DNA from: Streptomyces graminofaciens
GTDB taxonomy: Bacteria > Actinomycetota > Actinomycetes > Streptomycetales > Streptomycetaceae
Direction: 5' to 3'
DNA: 64,000 nucleotides
NCBI RefSeq assembly: GCF_030294945.1
Contig: NZ_AP018448.1
Location: 4,742,001-4,806,000, forward strand
Shown piece after piece: positions 25,592-33,604 of the stretch. The notes beneath the pieces were generated by a model. The model was given only the letters and a program-made list of their open reading frames with translations. It did no database searches and was not told the DNA's origin. Every line of letters starts with the position of its first letter. Position 1 is the first letter of the stretch. Both the position numbers and the translations under genes were made by a program.

Positions 25592-25879
25592 TTACTGCCA
25601 TGCTCCGGGCTCAGCGCAGAGGAGGGTGCGGGTGGTCTGTTCGTACAGCTCGTGGCCGGTGGCGGCGCAGTGTCCAGCAATCCAGCGGGTCAGTTCGTCC
25701 GGGGTGTGCAGGGGGCCGGAGGTGGCACCGCAGTTGCGGTCTTCGCCGGTGACGCACTCCGCCGCGACGGTCGGCAGGGCCAAGGTGTCGGGGACGGTGG
25801 TCACGTGGTACTCGCGGAATCGAAAGCGGCCACGGGCAGTACTGCGGGCCGGTGCGTCGGTGTTCGTGGAGTCAGACAT
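25592..25879 (-). CDS. Small conserved Streptomyces protein (DUF7848-like)
   Basis: 95 residues. FREYHVTTVP ... AAECVTGEDRNCGATSG ... WIAGHCAATGHELYEQ resembles the DUF7848 pattern (F+...,C...C...S, W...H....H..Y). The Cys/His spacing suggests a small zinc fold. Function unknown; commonly found in actinomycete integrative elements. The start overlaps the upstream gene's end by 8 bases, so the two are cotranscribed. Confidence 0.6.
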   Translation of the reverse strand: MSDSTNTDAPARSTARGRFRFREYHVTTVPDTLALPTVAAECVTGEDRNCGATSGPLHTPDELTRWIAGHCAATGHELYEQTTRTLLCAEPGAWQ

Positions 25880-26222
25880 CTTCGCCCGCTTCCTCTTCCT
25901 CCTCCGGGCCCGGGAGGCGTTGTCCGCGTGAGTCGGCGACCCGGAGTGCGTCGGAGAGGGCTTCGGTCAACCGGCAGGCCAGCCAGCAGTATTCGGTGGC
26001 CGACAGGATCTTCGCGCCGGGGGCCATGGTGTCTCGGGCGTACTCCAGCAGCTCCGCACCCATACCGAGTTGTACCGACTCGATGTTGTCGGCGAGGGTG
26101 GCGACGTAGCCGCGGCCGTCGGTGCTGAGGTAGCAGGGTTTCCCCTCGGCGGTGGCCCAAGGCAGCAGGCGCGGCCCCTGCATAGCGGGACCCTCTGACC
26201 ACGGTGTCGCATGCTCAGACAT
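25872..26222 (-). CDS. Conserved hypothetical protein of integrative elements
   Basis: 116 residues with a purine-rich ribosome site before ATG 26222. I recognise no domain; the N-terminal half (LPWATAEGKPCYLSTDGRGY) and a helical middle (SVQLGMGAELLEYARDTM, LACRLTEALSDALRVADS) are followed by a strongly acidic tail (PEEEEEAGEDV). First gene of a two-gene minus-strand unit and divergent from the XRE-TPR regulator, with 109 bases between. Confidence 0.65.
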   Translation of the reverse strand: MSEHATPWSEGPAMQGPRLLPWATAEGKPCYLSTDGRGYVATLADNIESVQLGMGAELLEYARDTMAPGAKILSATEYCWLACRLTEALSDALRVADSRGQRLPGPEEEEEAGEDV

Positions 26223-26300
26223 CTTGTTGCCCTCTCCTCGACTCGACCCGGGGTTGCTGATCAGCGTCCCGCTGGCGTGGACCTTGCGGAGTAGCCAGCG

Positions 26301-26320
26301 TGTCTGCCTTGCTGTCTGCC
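26301..26320 (+). promoter_or_regulatory. Direct repeat TGTCTGCC in the divergent promoter
   Basis: TGTCTGCC at 26301-26308 and 26313-26320 (12-base period), 11 bases before the regulator start codon and between divergent genes. Candidate operator for autoregulation. Confidence 0.4.
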
Positions 26321-26331
26321 AAGCTGGTGGG

Positions 26332-27534
26332 GTGCGGGAGACGGTCGGGGAACTGGTCAGGCGGCTGCGCCTGGCGCGTGGTTGGAGTCAGCGGCGGCTC
26401 GCCGAGGCTCTGGCTGAGGCTGCTCCTGGGCGCGTTCCGCCGACGCGAAATGACGTGTCCCGTTGGGAGATCGGGACGCGGTCTCCGCGGGAGTGGCTGC
26501 CCTTCCTCGCGCAGGTGCTGGAGGTGCCGCGCGAGATGCTGGAGATGGCGAAAGCCGTTCAGCGGGTCGAGTCCGCGCCGCGTGTCCGGTCCGTCGCCGA
26601 CTTCCTGCCCGAGGGCGACCCATTGGCCCCACTGCGTGCTCGTACGGGCCGCCGGATCGGGGCCGGACAGGTGGCCGACCTGGCCCAGCGGGTCCACGGC
26701 CTGCGGCTGGCTGACGATGTGGTCTACGGCAAAGACCTGATCGGGCCCGCCCTGCGCGAGCTGCAAGCGGCGGTGAAGCTCTACCGCGAGGGCACACACA
26801 CCGAAGAAGTGGGGCGCGAACTTCTACGGGCCATCGGAGAGTTGGCGCAGATCGCCGGGTGGGTGGCCTCCGATGCAGGGGAGCATGCCGAGGCGGAGCG
26901 CATCTACCGGCTCGGCATGAGCGCCGCACAGGCCGCCGAGGACGGCGTGCTGTCCGGGAACGTGGCGGGCTCGCTGGCCTACCAGTGGAGCAACACCGGC
27001 CGGACAGCGGACGCAGTGGGACTGGCCCGCGCCGCGCTGGAGGACGCGGGTCCGGACGCCCCGGCGAAGGCTCGCGCGCTGTACCTGGACCGTGTCGCCT
27101 GGGCGCATACCCGTGCCGGGCAGGACCGCCCGGCGATGACCGCCCTCGGGGAAGCAGCCGAGGCTCTGTCCGAGGACTCGGCCGGCACCGAATCTCCGTC
27201 GTACCTGTACTGGATGGACGCCGGGGAATTGCAGGTCATGGAGGCCCGCGTCTACACCGAACTGCGGCGCCCGCTGCGGGCCGTGCCGCTGCTGACGGAC
27301 GTGCTGGGACGATACGACGCCAGCCACGCCCGGGAGTTGGCGCTGTACCTTTCCTGGCTGGCGGTGGCCTACGCCGACGCCAACGAGCCCGAGGCCGCAG
27401 CGGGAACAGCGGGTCGGATGCTCGCCCTCGGGCAAAGCGGCAGCGAACGCACGGCGGAACGCACGAGGATCGTACTCGATCGACTGCGGGCCTATCGCGA
27501 CGTGCCCGAAGTCGCCGAACTGCTGGCGTCCTGA
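26332..27534 (+). CDS. XRE-family regulator with TPR-like C-terminal domain
   Basis: 400 residues from GTG 26332. Helix-turn-helix in the first ~70 residues (LRLARGWSQRRLAEALAEA...VSRWEIGTRSP), then a long helical region with repeated ~35-residue units (AGEHAEAERIYRLGMSAAQAAED, TADAVGLARAALEDAG, RPAMTALGEAAEALSED), as in TPR-containing Xre regulators. Such proteins sense peptides or partner proteins and often control element transfer. The ORF is open further upstream, but that part overlaps the divergent gene. Transcribed away from the 25872 gene. Confidence 0.82.
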   Translation: MRETVGELVRRLRLARGWSQRRLAEALAEAAPGRVPPTRNDVSRWEIGTRSPREWLPFLAQVLEVPREMLEMAKAVQRVESAPRVRSVADFLPEGDPLAPLRARTGRRIGAGQVADLAQRVHGLRLADDVVYGKDLIGPALRELQAAVKLYREGTHTEEVGRELLRAIGELAQIAGWVASDAGEHAEAERIYRLGMSAAQAAEDGVLSGNVAGSLAYQWSNTGRTADAVGLARAALEDAGPDAPAKARALYLDRVAWAHTRAGQDRPAMTALGEAAEALSEDSAGTESPSYLYWMDAGELQVMEARVYTELRRPLRAVPLLTDVLGRYDASHARELALYLSWLAVAYADANEPEAAAGTAGRMLALGQSGSERTAERTRIVLDRLRAYRDVPEVAELLAS

Positions 27535-27596
27535 GCGCCCTCGGAGTTGGCCGTCCGCCGGCCGGAGTCAGCCTCCGGCAGATTCCGGGCCTGAGT

Positions 27597-27749
27597 GGGA
27601 GGGGGTCCCTCGTCGGTCGGGCAGCTTCGCCGTGCCAGGGTTCTCCGGGGGCCGCCAAGGCTCACTTCGTGACGCGTGCGCTCGGCCTTGGCGGCCCCCG
27701 GGGGTTCCTGGTACGCCTCCGGTGCCCGGGCGACGAGGGACCCCCTCCC
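27597..27749. repeat. Large imperfect hairpin in the 27535-28025 gap (candidate origin)
   Basis: The 490-base gap holds no gene. Its centre is a long inverted repeat: 27597-27615 (GGGAGGGGGTCCCTCGTCG) pairs perfectly with 27731-27749, and inside it 27635-27660 pairs with 27686-27711 (22 of 26, including CCGGGGGCCGCCAAGG). The loop is 25 bases. Structures like this serve as single- or double-strand origins of rolling-circle replicons, or as strong terminators. The rest of the gap is GC-rich and featureless. Confidence 0.55.
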
Positions 27750-28025
27750 GCGACCGCGAACCCCACACCACGACGAAGCCGCACTCGCACACGGCCCCCT
27801 GCCCCTCGGAGGGAGGGCCGGGGTCTGGGGTGGAGCCCCGGAAAGGGTTGGCTGTGCTGGTTGTTGCGCGCCCGGACCGGCGGGGCCGTCGCCAGCGGGG
27901 CGGAGACAGGAGCGGGCGGCGGCCCCGCAGGGCCGGAGCGCGCGCGGGCCGCGCCAGCGGGCCGCCTTGATCAAGTAAAGAAACTCTGAACAGCTCACCC
28001 GCTGGTCAAGCTGTCTGGCCGATGG

Positions 28026-28895
28026 TCAGGGTCGCTGCTGCCGGCGCTTCTTCGATTCGGCCAGGGCGGTCTCCAGCTTCTCGCTCGGCGACATGTCCGG
28101 CTCGGCGTCGTCGCCGTGGAGGGGTGGCAGGAACAGGCCGCGTCGGCTCTTCTCTCGTTTGACCTTCCGGCGCTCGTTGAAGAGCCGTTGGTGCTCCTCA
28201 CGGACCGTGACCCATCGCTGGTCCAGCTCCGCTTCTCGTTCCAGCAGCTCCTCGTCGCTGAGGTCGGCGAACTCGGTGGCGGCTGAGCGGGCCTCGCGGT
28301 CGATCTCTTCTCTCAGCAGGTAGTTCGTGATGGGACTGCGGTGCTTGCCCGGCTCCGGTTCCTGGCGTACGAAGACGCCGCGCCCCTTGACCGCGTACAC
28401 AAGTCCTGCCTGCTTGAGTCTCCGGTAGGCGTTCTGGGCGGTGGAGTTGGCGACTTGGAACCGCTCTTGGATCTCGCGGGCCGGGGGCAGCTGGGAACCG
28501 GGAGGGTAGACGCCTTCCACGATCTCTCGGTGGAGGGCGTCGGCCACCTGAACGTACGGCGGCCGGCCGTCTTCGTTACGGATGGCATCGACCGGCCAGT
28601 CCGGCTCTCCGGTTTCAGCTTCGTCGTGCTCACTGTCGGTCGGCTCGGCGCTTCCGTTCGCGGACATGCTGACGAAGCTGCCCCGGCCGAGCTGGGAATG
28701 GACCAGCCCTTCCTGCTTGAGGACCCGCAGAGCGTTTTGAACAGTGGAGCTGGAGACACCGAACCTCTCCCCCAGCACGTTGGCCGAGGGCAGGCGCTCA
28801 CCGGGGTGGAACTCGCCGTTCAGGATCGCGTCCCGTAGAGCTTCGGCGGCCTGGAGATACGGCGGCCGGGGGTCCTCGTCCAAGGGCAGGGTCAT
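28026..28895 (-). CDS. Double-domain GntR regulator
   Basis: 289 residues from ATG 28895. Two complete GntR winged-helix domains in tandem: residues ~8-75 (PYLQAAEALRDAILNGEFHP ... SSSTVQNALRVLKQEGLV) and ~105-175 (PYVQVADALHREIVEGVYPP ... ANSTAQNAYRRLKQAGLVY). A charged, helical C-terminal part (LSDEELLEREAELDQRWV) follows. One polypeptide with two DNA-binding domains is unusual; GntR proteins normally dimerise. Divergent from the 29073-tra operon, which it probably represses (KorSA-like role). Confidence 0.83.
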   Translation of the reverse strand: MTLPLDEDPRPPYLQAAEALRDAILNGEFHPGERLPSANVLGERFGVSSSTVQNALRVLKQEGLVHSQLGRGSFVSMSANGSAEPTDSEHDEAETGEPDWPVDAIRNEDGRPPYVQVADALHREIVEGVYPPGSQLPPAREIQERFQVANSTAQNAYRRLKQAGLVYAVKGRGVFVRQEPEPGKHRSPITNYLLREEIDREARSAATEFADLSDEELLEREAELDQRWVTVREEHQRLFNERRKVKREKSRRGLFLPPLHGDDAEPDMSPSEKLETALAESKKRRQQRP

Positions 28896-28989
28896 GCCCC
28901 CACGGTATCGCCAGCAGCCCGTAGCGCTACAGGCACATCTACGTGCTACCCATCTGGCGCTCACTGCACCTCATCGATGTCACAAGCTA

Positions 28990-29012
28990 ATCGCTCTTGC
29001 AAGATGAGCGAT
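28990..29012. promoter_or_regulatory. Candidate operator between GntR and tra operons
   Basis: ATCGCTC-N9-GAGCGAT with a nested palindrome TCTTGCAAGA (28995-29004). AT-rich compared with its surroundings and centred in the 177-base divergent gap, so it is the best candidate binding site for the double GntR protein. Confidence 0.5.
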
Positions 29013-29072
29013 CTTCTCCTTATGCTCATGGCGAGTCGATCAAGCGGCTCCATCGAACGAGGATGTGATGGC

Positions 29073-29426
29073 ATGGCCATGACCCGTATCCGTGTTGCTC
29101 TACTGCCGTCGGCGGTCTGCATCGCGGGCACCGACCCGGCGCTGAAGATCAAGGACCAGCAGACCGGGGAGGTCGCCACCGACCGGGAGACCGGCGCGTC
29201 GCTGTACACGGTGACCGTGATGCTCATGGAGGACGGCCGGGCCGAGGTCCTGAAGGTCACGGTCCCGGAGACGGGCCTGGCCGCCGGGCTCAAGCCGGGT
29301 GTGATGGTGCGGCCGGTGGACCTGTTCGCGACCCCGTGGGCGCGGATCTTCAACGGGCAGCTCTCCGACGGCGTCGCCTACCGCGCCGCCCGCTTGGAGC
29401 TGGTGACGGTGGAGGCGGCCCAGTGA
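29073..29426 (+). CDS. Conserved protein of the transfer operon
   Basis: 117 residues from ATG 29073 (GAGG at 29059-29062). Mostly beta-strand pattern: TRIRVALLPSAVCIAGTDP, SLYTVTVMLMEDGRAEVLKV, KPGVMVRPVDLFATPWARIF. It is the kind of small protein regularly found before Tra in actinomycete integrative elements (pSAM2-like); its function is unknown, perhaps single-strand DNA binding by its OB-like strand pattern, but this is a guess. The stop overlaps the next start (GTGA). Confidence 0.72.
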   Translation: MAMTRIRVALLPSAVCIAGTDPALKIKDQQTGEVATDRETGASLYTVTVMLMEDGRAEVLKVTVPETGLAAGLKPGVMVRPVDLFATPWARIFNGQLSDGVAYRAARLELVTVEAAQ

Positions 29427-29611
29427 TCCGCTTCGAAGACTCCGTGCCGGAGCGGGAGTTGTACCCGCTCCGGCCCCTGCCGGGGACCGAGGGCAAGGCC
29501 ACGTTCTCCGCCTCGTCTGCGGTGCTCGATCTGCTCGGCCTGAGCCCGGAGCAGGCGGCCCGCCTGGACCTGGGCCACGTGTTCCGCCTGATACGCGAAG
29601 AGGGGGCATGA
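29423..29611 (+). CDS. Small transfer-operon protein
   Basis: 62 residues, GTG start in the upstream stop and stop overlapping the tra ATG (ATGA). No recognised domain; IRFEDSVPERELYPLRPLPG then a helical end. The tight overlaps on both sides show that it is a real gene of the tra operon. Confidence 0.65.
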   Translation: MIRFEDSVPERELYPLRPLPGTEGKATFSASSAVLDLLGLSPEQAARLDLGHVFRLIREEGA

Positions 29612-31008
29612 ACGTGGAAGCCGTGACGGAATACGCGTCGTACGCGCTGCTGGTCGTGGTCGTGCTGGTCAGCGTGTGGCTGCTGGTGGGCGTTGTGCAC
29701 TACGTGCGGGCCGACCGGGGCACACGGACCAGCATGCGGCAGGCCCTCCGGGTCCGCTGGGGCTGGGTACGGCTCGCGCGGATGGCCGGGCTGACGGTCA
29801 CCGACAAGACCCCGAGCCTGCTCGCCCAGATCACCGCGCACAAGGACGGCCCCACCCCCGCGCCTCGGGTGCTGACTCCCCGAATCAAGGTGGCGCCGGA
29901 CCAGTTCGGCGTGATCGTACGAGCCCGGACGCTGCCGCAGGTCGGGCTGGAGGAGTACCAGAAGTCGGCACGGTTCCTGGCGGACGCCTGGCGGTGCACG
30001 CGGGTCTCCGTCCTGCCGGACGGCCCCGGCAAGGTGGTGATCCGGGGCGTGCGCTCCGACCCACTGACCACGCCGACCACGCACCGGCCCACCGGCCGCC
30101 CGCCCACGGACCTGACGCGCTGGGAACTGGGCGTGGACGAGTACGCCGCGCAGGTGTGCGTGTCCCTGGCCAACGTGCCCGGGGTGACCGTGGCCGGCGT
30201 CCCCGGTGCGGGCAAGACCTCGGGGGTCAACAAGTTCGTCTGTGACTTCGCGCCGTCGGCGGCCGTGCAGATCGCGACTGCGGACGGCAAGGTATCGCGG
30301 GCATCGGAGGGCGATTACGCCGACCTGGTCAAGCGGATGTTCGCGTTCTGCGGTGACGACCTCGATGAAGCCAACGCGCTGTTCAAACGCCTGGTGGAGC
30401 TGCGCAAGCGGCGTTCTTCGACCATCCGTGACGTGCTGGGTGCGAAGAACATGTGGCATGTCGGCCCCTCGCCGGAGTGGCCGCTCACGGTCCTGATCAT
30501 CGATGAGGCGCACACGTTCTTCCGCGAGTACAAGGGCAGCGACGCTGAGACGAAACGTTTGGCCGCGCTGACGGCGGAGAACGCCCGCCTGGTGGAGGAC
30601 CTGGTCAAGAAGGGCCGCAGCGTCGGCATCCTGGTGATCCTGATCAGCCAGAAGACCACCGGCGACGCCATCCCCACCTTCATCCGCGACGTGTGCCCCA
30701 TCGGGCTGACCTTCGCGCAGAAAACCGTGGAAGCCGCGGTGGCCGCACTCGGCGACGACATCCGCAACTGGCCCGACGCCAGCCCGGTGACCTTGCAGGA
30801 CCCCGCCTACGTCGGCGTCGCGGTGATGGCCATGCAGGGCCGCCCCGGCTACACCCGCATCCGCACCCCCTACGTCTCGGACGCCGACGCGGCCCGCGTC
30901 GCCGAGGACACCTCGCACCTGACCGCCGACCCGGACCTGTGCCTGGACGCTCTCCTCCGCTCGACCGGCCGGACCACGGCAGCACCCCGGGCCCCGCTTA
31001 CCAAGTAG
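29608..31008 (+). CDS. FtsK/SpoIIIE-like conjugative DNA translocase (TraSA/TraB type)
   Basis: 466 residues. One N-terminal transmembrane helix (ALLVVVVLVSVWLLVGVVHYV), a linker domain, then the motor with Walker A GVPGAGKTSG (Lys203) and Walker B VLIIDEAHTFF (Asp299, Glu300). LVILISQKTTGDAIPTFIRD is the sensor region. In Streptomyces a single protein of this class moves double-stranded DNA between hyphae, so this gene makes AICE2 self-transmissible. ATGA overlap with the previous gene. Confidence 0.9.
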   Translation: MNVEAVTEYASYALLVVVVLVSVWLLVGVVHYVRADRGTRTSMRQALRVRWGWVRLARMAGLTVTDKTPSLLAQITAHKDGPTPAPRVLTPRIKVAPDQFGVIVRARTLPQVGLEEYQKSARFLADAWRCTRVSVLPDGPGKVVIRGVRSDPLTTPTTHRPTGRPPTDLTRWELGVDEYAAQVCVSLANVPGVTVAGVPGAGKTSGVNKFVCDFAPSAAVQIATADGKVSRASEGDYADLVKRMFAFCGDDLDEANALFKRLVELRKRRSSTIRDVLGAKNMWHVGPSPEWPLTVLIIDEAHTFFREYKGSDAETKRLAALTAENARLVEDLVKKGRSVGILVILISQKTTGDAIPTFIRDVCPIGLTFAQKTVEAAVAALGDDIRNWPDASPVTLQDPAYVGVAVMAMQGRPGYTRIRTPYVSDADAARVAEDTSHLTADPDLCLDALLRSTGRTTAAPRAPLTK

Positions 31009-31045
31009 TCCCGAAAAGCCCACACCGGAAAAGGAGGTTGATCGC

Positions 31046-31786
31046 ATGGCGGAGGAACGGTTCACCCGGCGCATCGTGACCGTGGTCATGGCGGTCATCG
31101 CGGCCCTGGCCTTCGCCTTCTCCTTCGGCAACGTCTGGGCGCTCGCCCTGCGGCTCAGCGTCCCCCACCCGATCGCGCCACTGATCGCCCCCATGGTCGA
31201 CCTGTCCGTCGTCGGACTCCTGGTCGCCTTGCGGTTCCTCGCCCTGCGCGGCGTCCCCAAGCGCGACCTGAAGGCCGGCACCCGGTTGCTGCACCTGTGC
31301 GGCCTGCTCACCCTCGCGCTGAACACCGCCGAACCGCTGCTGACCGGACGCTACGGAAGGGCCTGCCTGGACACCGTCGCCCCGCTCCTGCTCCTCGGCT
31401 GGGGCCACGTCGGACCCGCCTTCCTCGCCCAGTTCCACACCCTCACCCACCCCACCCCGCACCTGGAGGCCGTCGCTCCCATTTCTGACCCGGTGCCCGA
31501 CGAAGCACCCGCACCCGAGCCCCCGACGCCCGCCCCGGTCGTCGCCGCCTCCTCGGCCGAGGAACTGGAGCCCGCTCTGGCTCTGGCCGTCGCTCCGCCC
31601 GTCGTCGTCGGCAAGACGGCCCGGCCCGCCTCCGGCCCGGCCCTTCCGGCCGCTCTGCTGGACGCGGCTAGCCGCATCGCGGACGCCCACCGCGCCGAGC
31701 ACGGAACACCGATCAGCGCCGCCCACCTGGGCACGCGCATGGGCGTCGCCCTGCCGGTGGCGACCGCCGCACTCGCTCAGCTCTGA
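31046..31786 (+). CDS. SpdB-like DUF2637 membrane protein
   Basis: 246 residues with AAAGGAGG before the start. Four hydrophobic segments in the first 130 residues (VMAVIAALAFAFSFGNVWALAL, IAPLIAPMVDLSVVGLLVAL, LLHLCGLLTLALNTAEPLL, LLLLGWGHVGPAFLAQF) match DUF2637/Spd proteins, followed by a Pro/Ala-rich cytoplasmic linker and a C-terminal helical domain (PAALLDAASRIADAHRAEHG...VATAALAQL) that may bind DNA. Spd proteins help spread incoming DNA through the recipient mycelium (pocking). Confidence 0.82.
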   Translation: MAEERFTRRIVTVVMAVIAALAFAFSFGNVWALALRLSVPHPIAPLIAPMVDLSVVGLLVALRFLALRGVPKRDLKAGTRLLHLCGLLTLALNTAEPLLTGRYGRACLDTVAPLLLLGWGHVGPAFLAQFHTLTHPTPHLEAVAPISDPVPDEAPAPEPPTPAPVVAASSAEELEPALALAVAPPVVVGKTARPASGPALPAALLDAASRIADAHRAEHGTPISAAHLGTRMGVALPVATAALAQL

Positions 31787-31934
31787 GCCCCGGCCTGCTC
31801 CGGCCGCATCTCCCTCGCTGAACCCACGCCCGCCCCGGGCCTGGTTCGTCATGCCCCGAGCAGCACCAACACACCTACCTCACGGGCTGGTTGCTGCTCG
31901 GGGCCACCGCCCGAACAGAAGGGACACGCCCCGA

Positions 31935-33380
31935 ATGGTCACCCTGGACCTGCGCCACGTGGCAAGCCCCGCCGTGCGGGACCTGCTCCACCTCGTCAAC
32001 CACCCCGACTTCGACCGCGCACAGCAGCAGATCGAGCGCCTCGGCGGCTGCACCGAACCCGTCCGCCTGACCGGCCACACCGCCACGGTCGACACCACAA
32101 CTGGTGAGGTGTTCCGCTCCTACACCTCCTCCAGCGAACCCACGGGTAGCCTGCTCACCGCATGCGGCAACCGCCGCGCCTCCCGCTGCCCGGCCTGCTC
32201 CCGCCTCTATGCCGCCGACACCTACCACCTGATCCGCGCCGGCCTCTCCGGCGGCAAGACCGTGCCCGACAGCGTCCGCACCCACCCTCGTGTCTTCGTC
32301 ACCCTCACCCCGCCGTCCTTCGGCCCCGTCCACAACCGCCTCACTACCCCCGGCGGCGACATCCGTCCCTGCCGCTGCCGCAAGCTCCACGACCCCACGG
32401 ACGCCCTGATAGGGACGCCGCTGAACCCCGCGAGGTACGACTACGCGGGTGCGGTCCTGTTCAACGCCCACGCCTCCGCCCTGTGGGCCCGCTTCACCAC
32501 CTATCTGCGCCGCGAGATCGCTGCCCGACTCGGTATGACCCAGAAGGCCGCCCATGAGGTCCTGCGGATCTCCTTCGCCAAGGTCGCCGAGTACCAGCAG
32601 CGCGGTCTGGTCCACTTCCACGCCGTCATCCGGCTCGATGGCCCGGACGGCAACACCACGCCTCCGCCTCCGTACGCCACCGTCGGCGTACTCACCGAGG
32701 CCGTACACGCTGCCGCCGCGCGGGTCCGCGTCACGGTTGAGTCGGATGCGGTCGGGGAACGCGAACTCGGCTGGGGCGAACAGCTCGACGTATCCGAGAT
32801 CACGGCTTTCGGCACCGATGCCGAATTCACCGACCAGGCGGTTGCCGCCTATGTGGCCAAGTACGCCACCAAGTCCGCCGACGCCTCCGGCACCCTCGAC
32901 CGCGCCCTGTTCTGCCGCCCCTGCCAGGGACGCGGCGCCATCCTCCTGCCCCACGGGACCCCGCTCCCGTGCACCGCATGCGACGGCACCGGACAGGCCC
33001 GCCCACTGCCCCGGCTCGCCGTCGCCCGCCACGTCCGGCAGATGATCCGCACCTGCTGGGAGCTGGGCAGGCTGCCGGAGTTCGCCGACCTCAAGCTCTG
33101 GAAGTGGGCGCACATGCTCGGCTTCCGAGGCCACTTCTCCACCAAGTCCCGCAGCTACTCCACCACCCTCGGCGCGCTGCGCGACGCCCGCCGCGCCTGG
33201 CGCACCGAACAGGCCCGCGCCCACTCCGGCCTGCCCGAGTCCGACCCGACTACCACGCTTGTGGTCGGCCACTGGGACTACCTCGGCTCGGGTTACAGCC
33301 CCGGTGCCGGCCTCCTCGCCGCCCACGTCTGGCACCGCAGGGAACTGGAACGGCAGTTCACTGCCGAAGGGGGCTGCTGA
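31935..33380 (+). CDS. RepSA-type rolling-circle replication initiator of AICE2
   Basis: 481 residues from ATG 31935, with AGAAGGGA at 31917-31924; an upstream in-frame GTG/ATG at 31851 lacks a ribosome site. HUH motif LVHFHAVIRLDG (His227, His229), Tyr region DQAVAAYVAKYATK, N-terminal zinc-like cluster CGNRRASRCPACSRLY. Unlike the AICE1 protein it has a second Cys cluster, CRPCQGRG...CTACDGTG, of the DnaJ zinc type. Starts replication of the excised circle. The stop overlaps the xis start by one base. Confidence 0.9.
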   Translation: MVTLDLRHVASPAVRDLLHLVNHPDFDRAQQQIERLGGCTEPVRLTGHTATVDTTTGEVFRSYTSSSEPTGSLLTACGNRRASRCPACSRLYAADTYHLIRAGLSGGKTVPDSVRTHPRVFVTLTPPSFGPVHNRLTTPGGDIRPCRCRKLHDPTDALIGTPLNPARYDYAGAVLFNAHASALWARFTTYLRREIAARLGMTQKAAHEVLRISFAKVAEYQQRGLVHFHAVIRLDGPDGNTTPPPPYATVGVLTEAVHAAAARVRVTVESDAVGERELGWGEQLDVSEITAFGTDAEFTDQAVAAYVAKYATKSADASGTLDRALFCRPCQGRGAILLPHGTPLPCTACDGTGQARPLPRLAVARHVRQMIRTCWELGRLPEFADLKLWKWAHMLGFRGHFSTKSRSYSTTLGALRDARRAWRTEQARAHSGLPESDPTTTLVVGHWDYLGSGYSPGAGLLAAHVWHRRELERQFTAEGGC

Positions 33381-33604
33381 TGACCTCGCGCCCACCCGCA
33401 GTCCTCCACGCCGGGACGGGCCCGGCCCTGGAGTTGCTGACGGTCCCCCAGGTCATGGCTCGTCTCCAGCTCGGCCGCTCCGCCGTCTACGACCTGCTCC
33501 GTTCCGGCCAGCTCGCCTCGATCACCCTCGGCCGCGCCCGCCGCATCCCCACCCACGCCCTCACCGACTTCATCCGCACCCGCCTCGAACAGGAAGCCGC
33601 CTGA
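33380..33604 (+). CDS. xis: Excisionase (helix-turn-helix) of AICE2
   Basis: 74 residues. Same helix-turn-helix as in AICE1: LLTVPQVMARLQLGRSAVYDLL and GRARRIPTHALTDFIRTRL. It has a longer N-terminus (MTSRPPAVLHAGTGPALE). ATG overlaps the rep stop; its own stop overlaps the int ATG (TGATG). Confidence 0.9.
   Translation: MTSRPPAVLHAGTGPALELLTVPQVMARLQLGRSAVYDLLRSGQLASITLGRARRIPTHALTDFIRTRLEQEAA

Noticed and set aside
27541..27989. Open frames across the gap after the XRE-TPR regulator
   Set aside because: They are produced by the GC-rich inverted repeat and have no start signals or recognisable domains.
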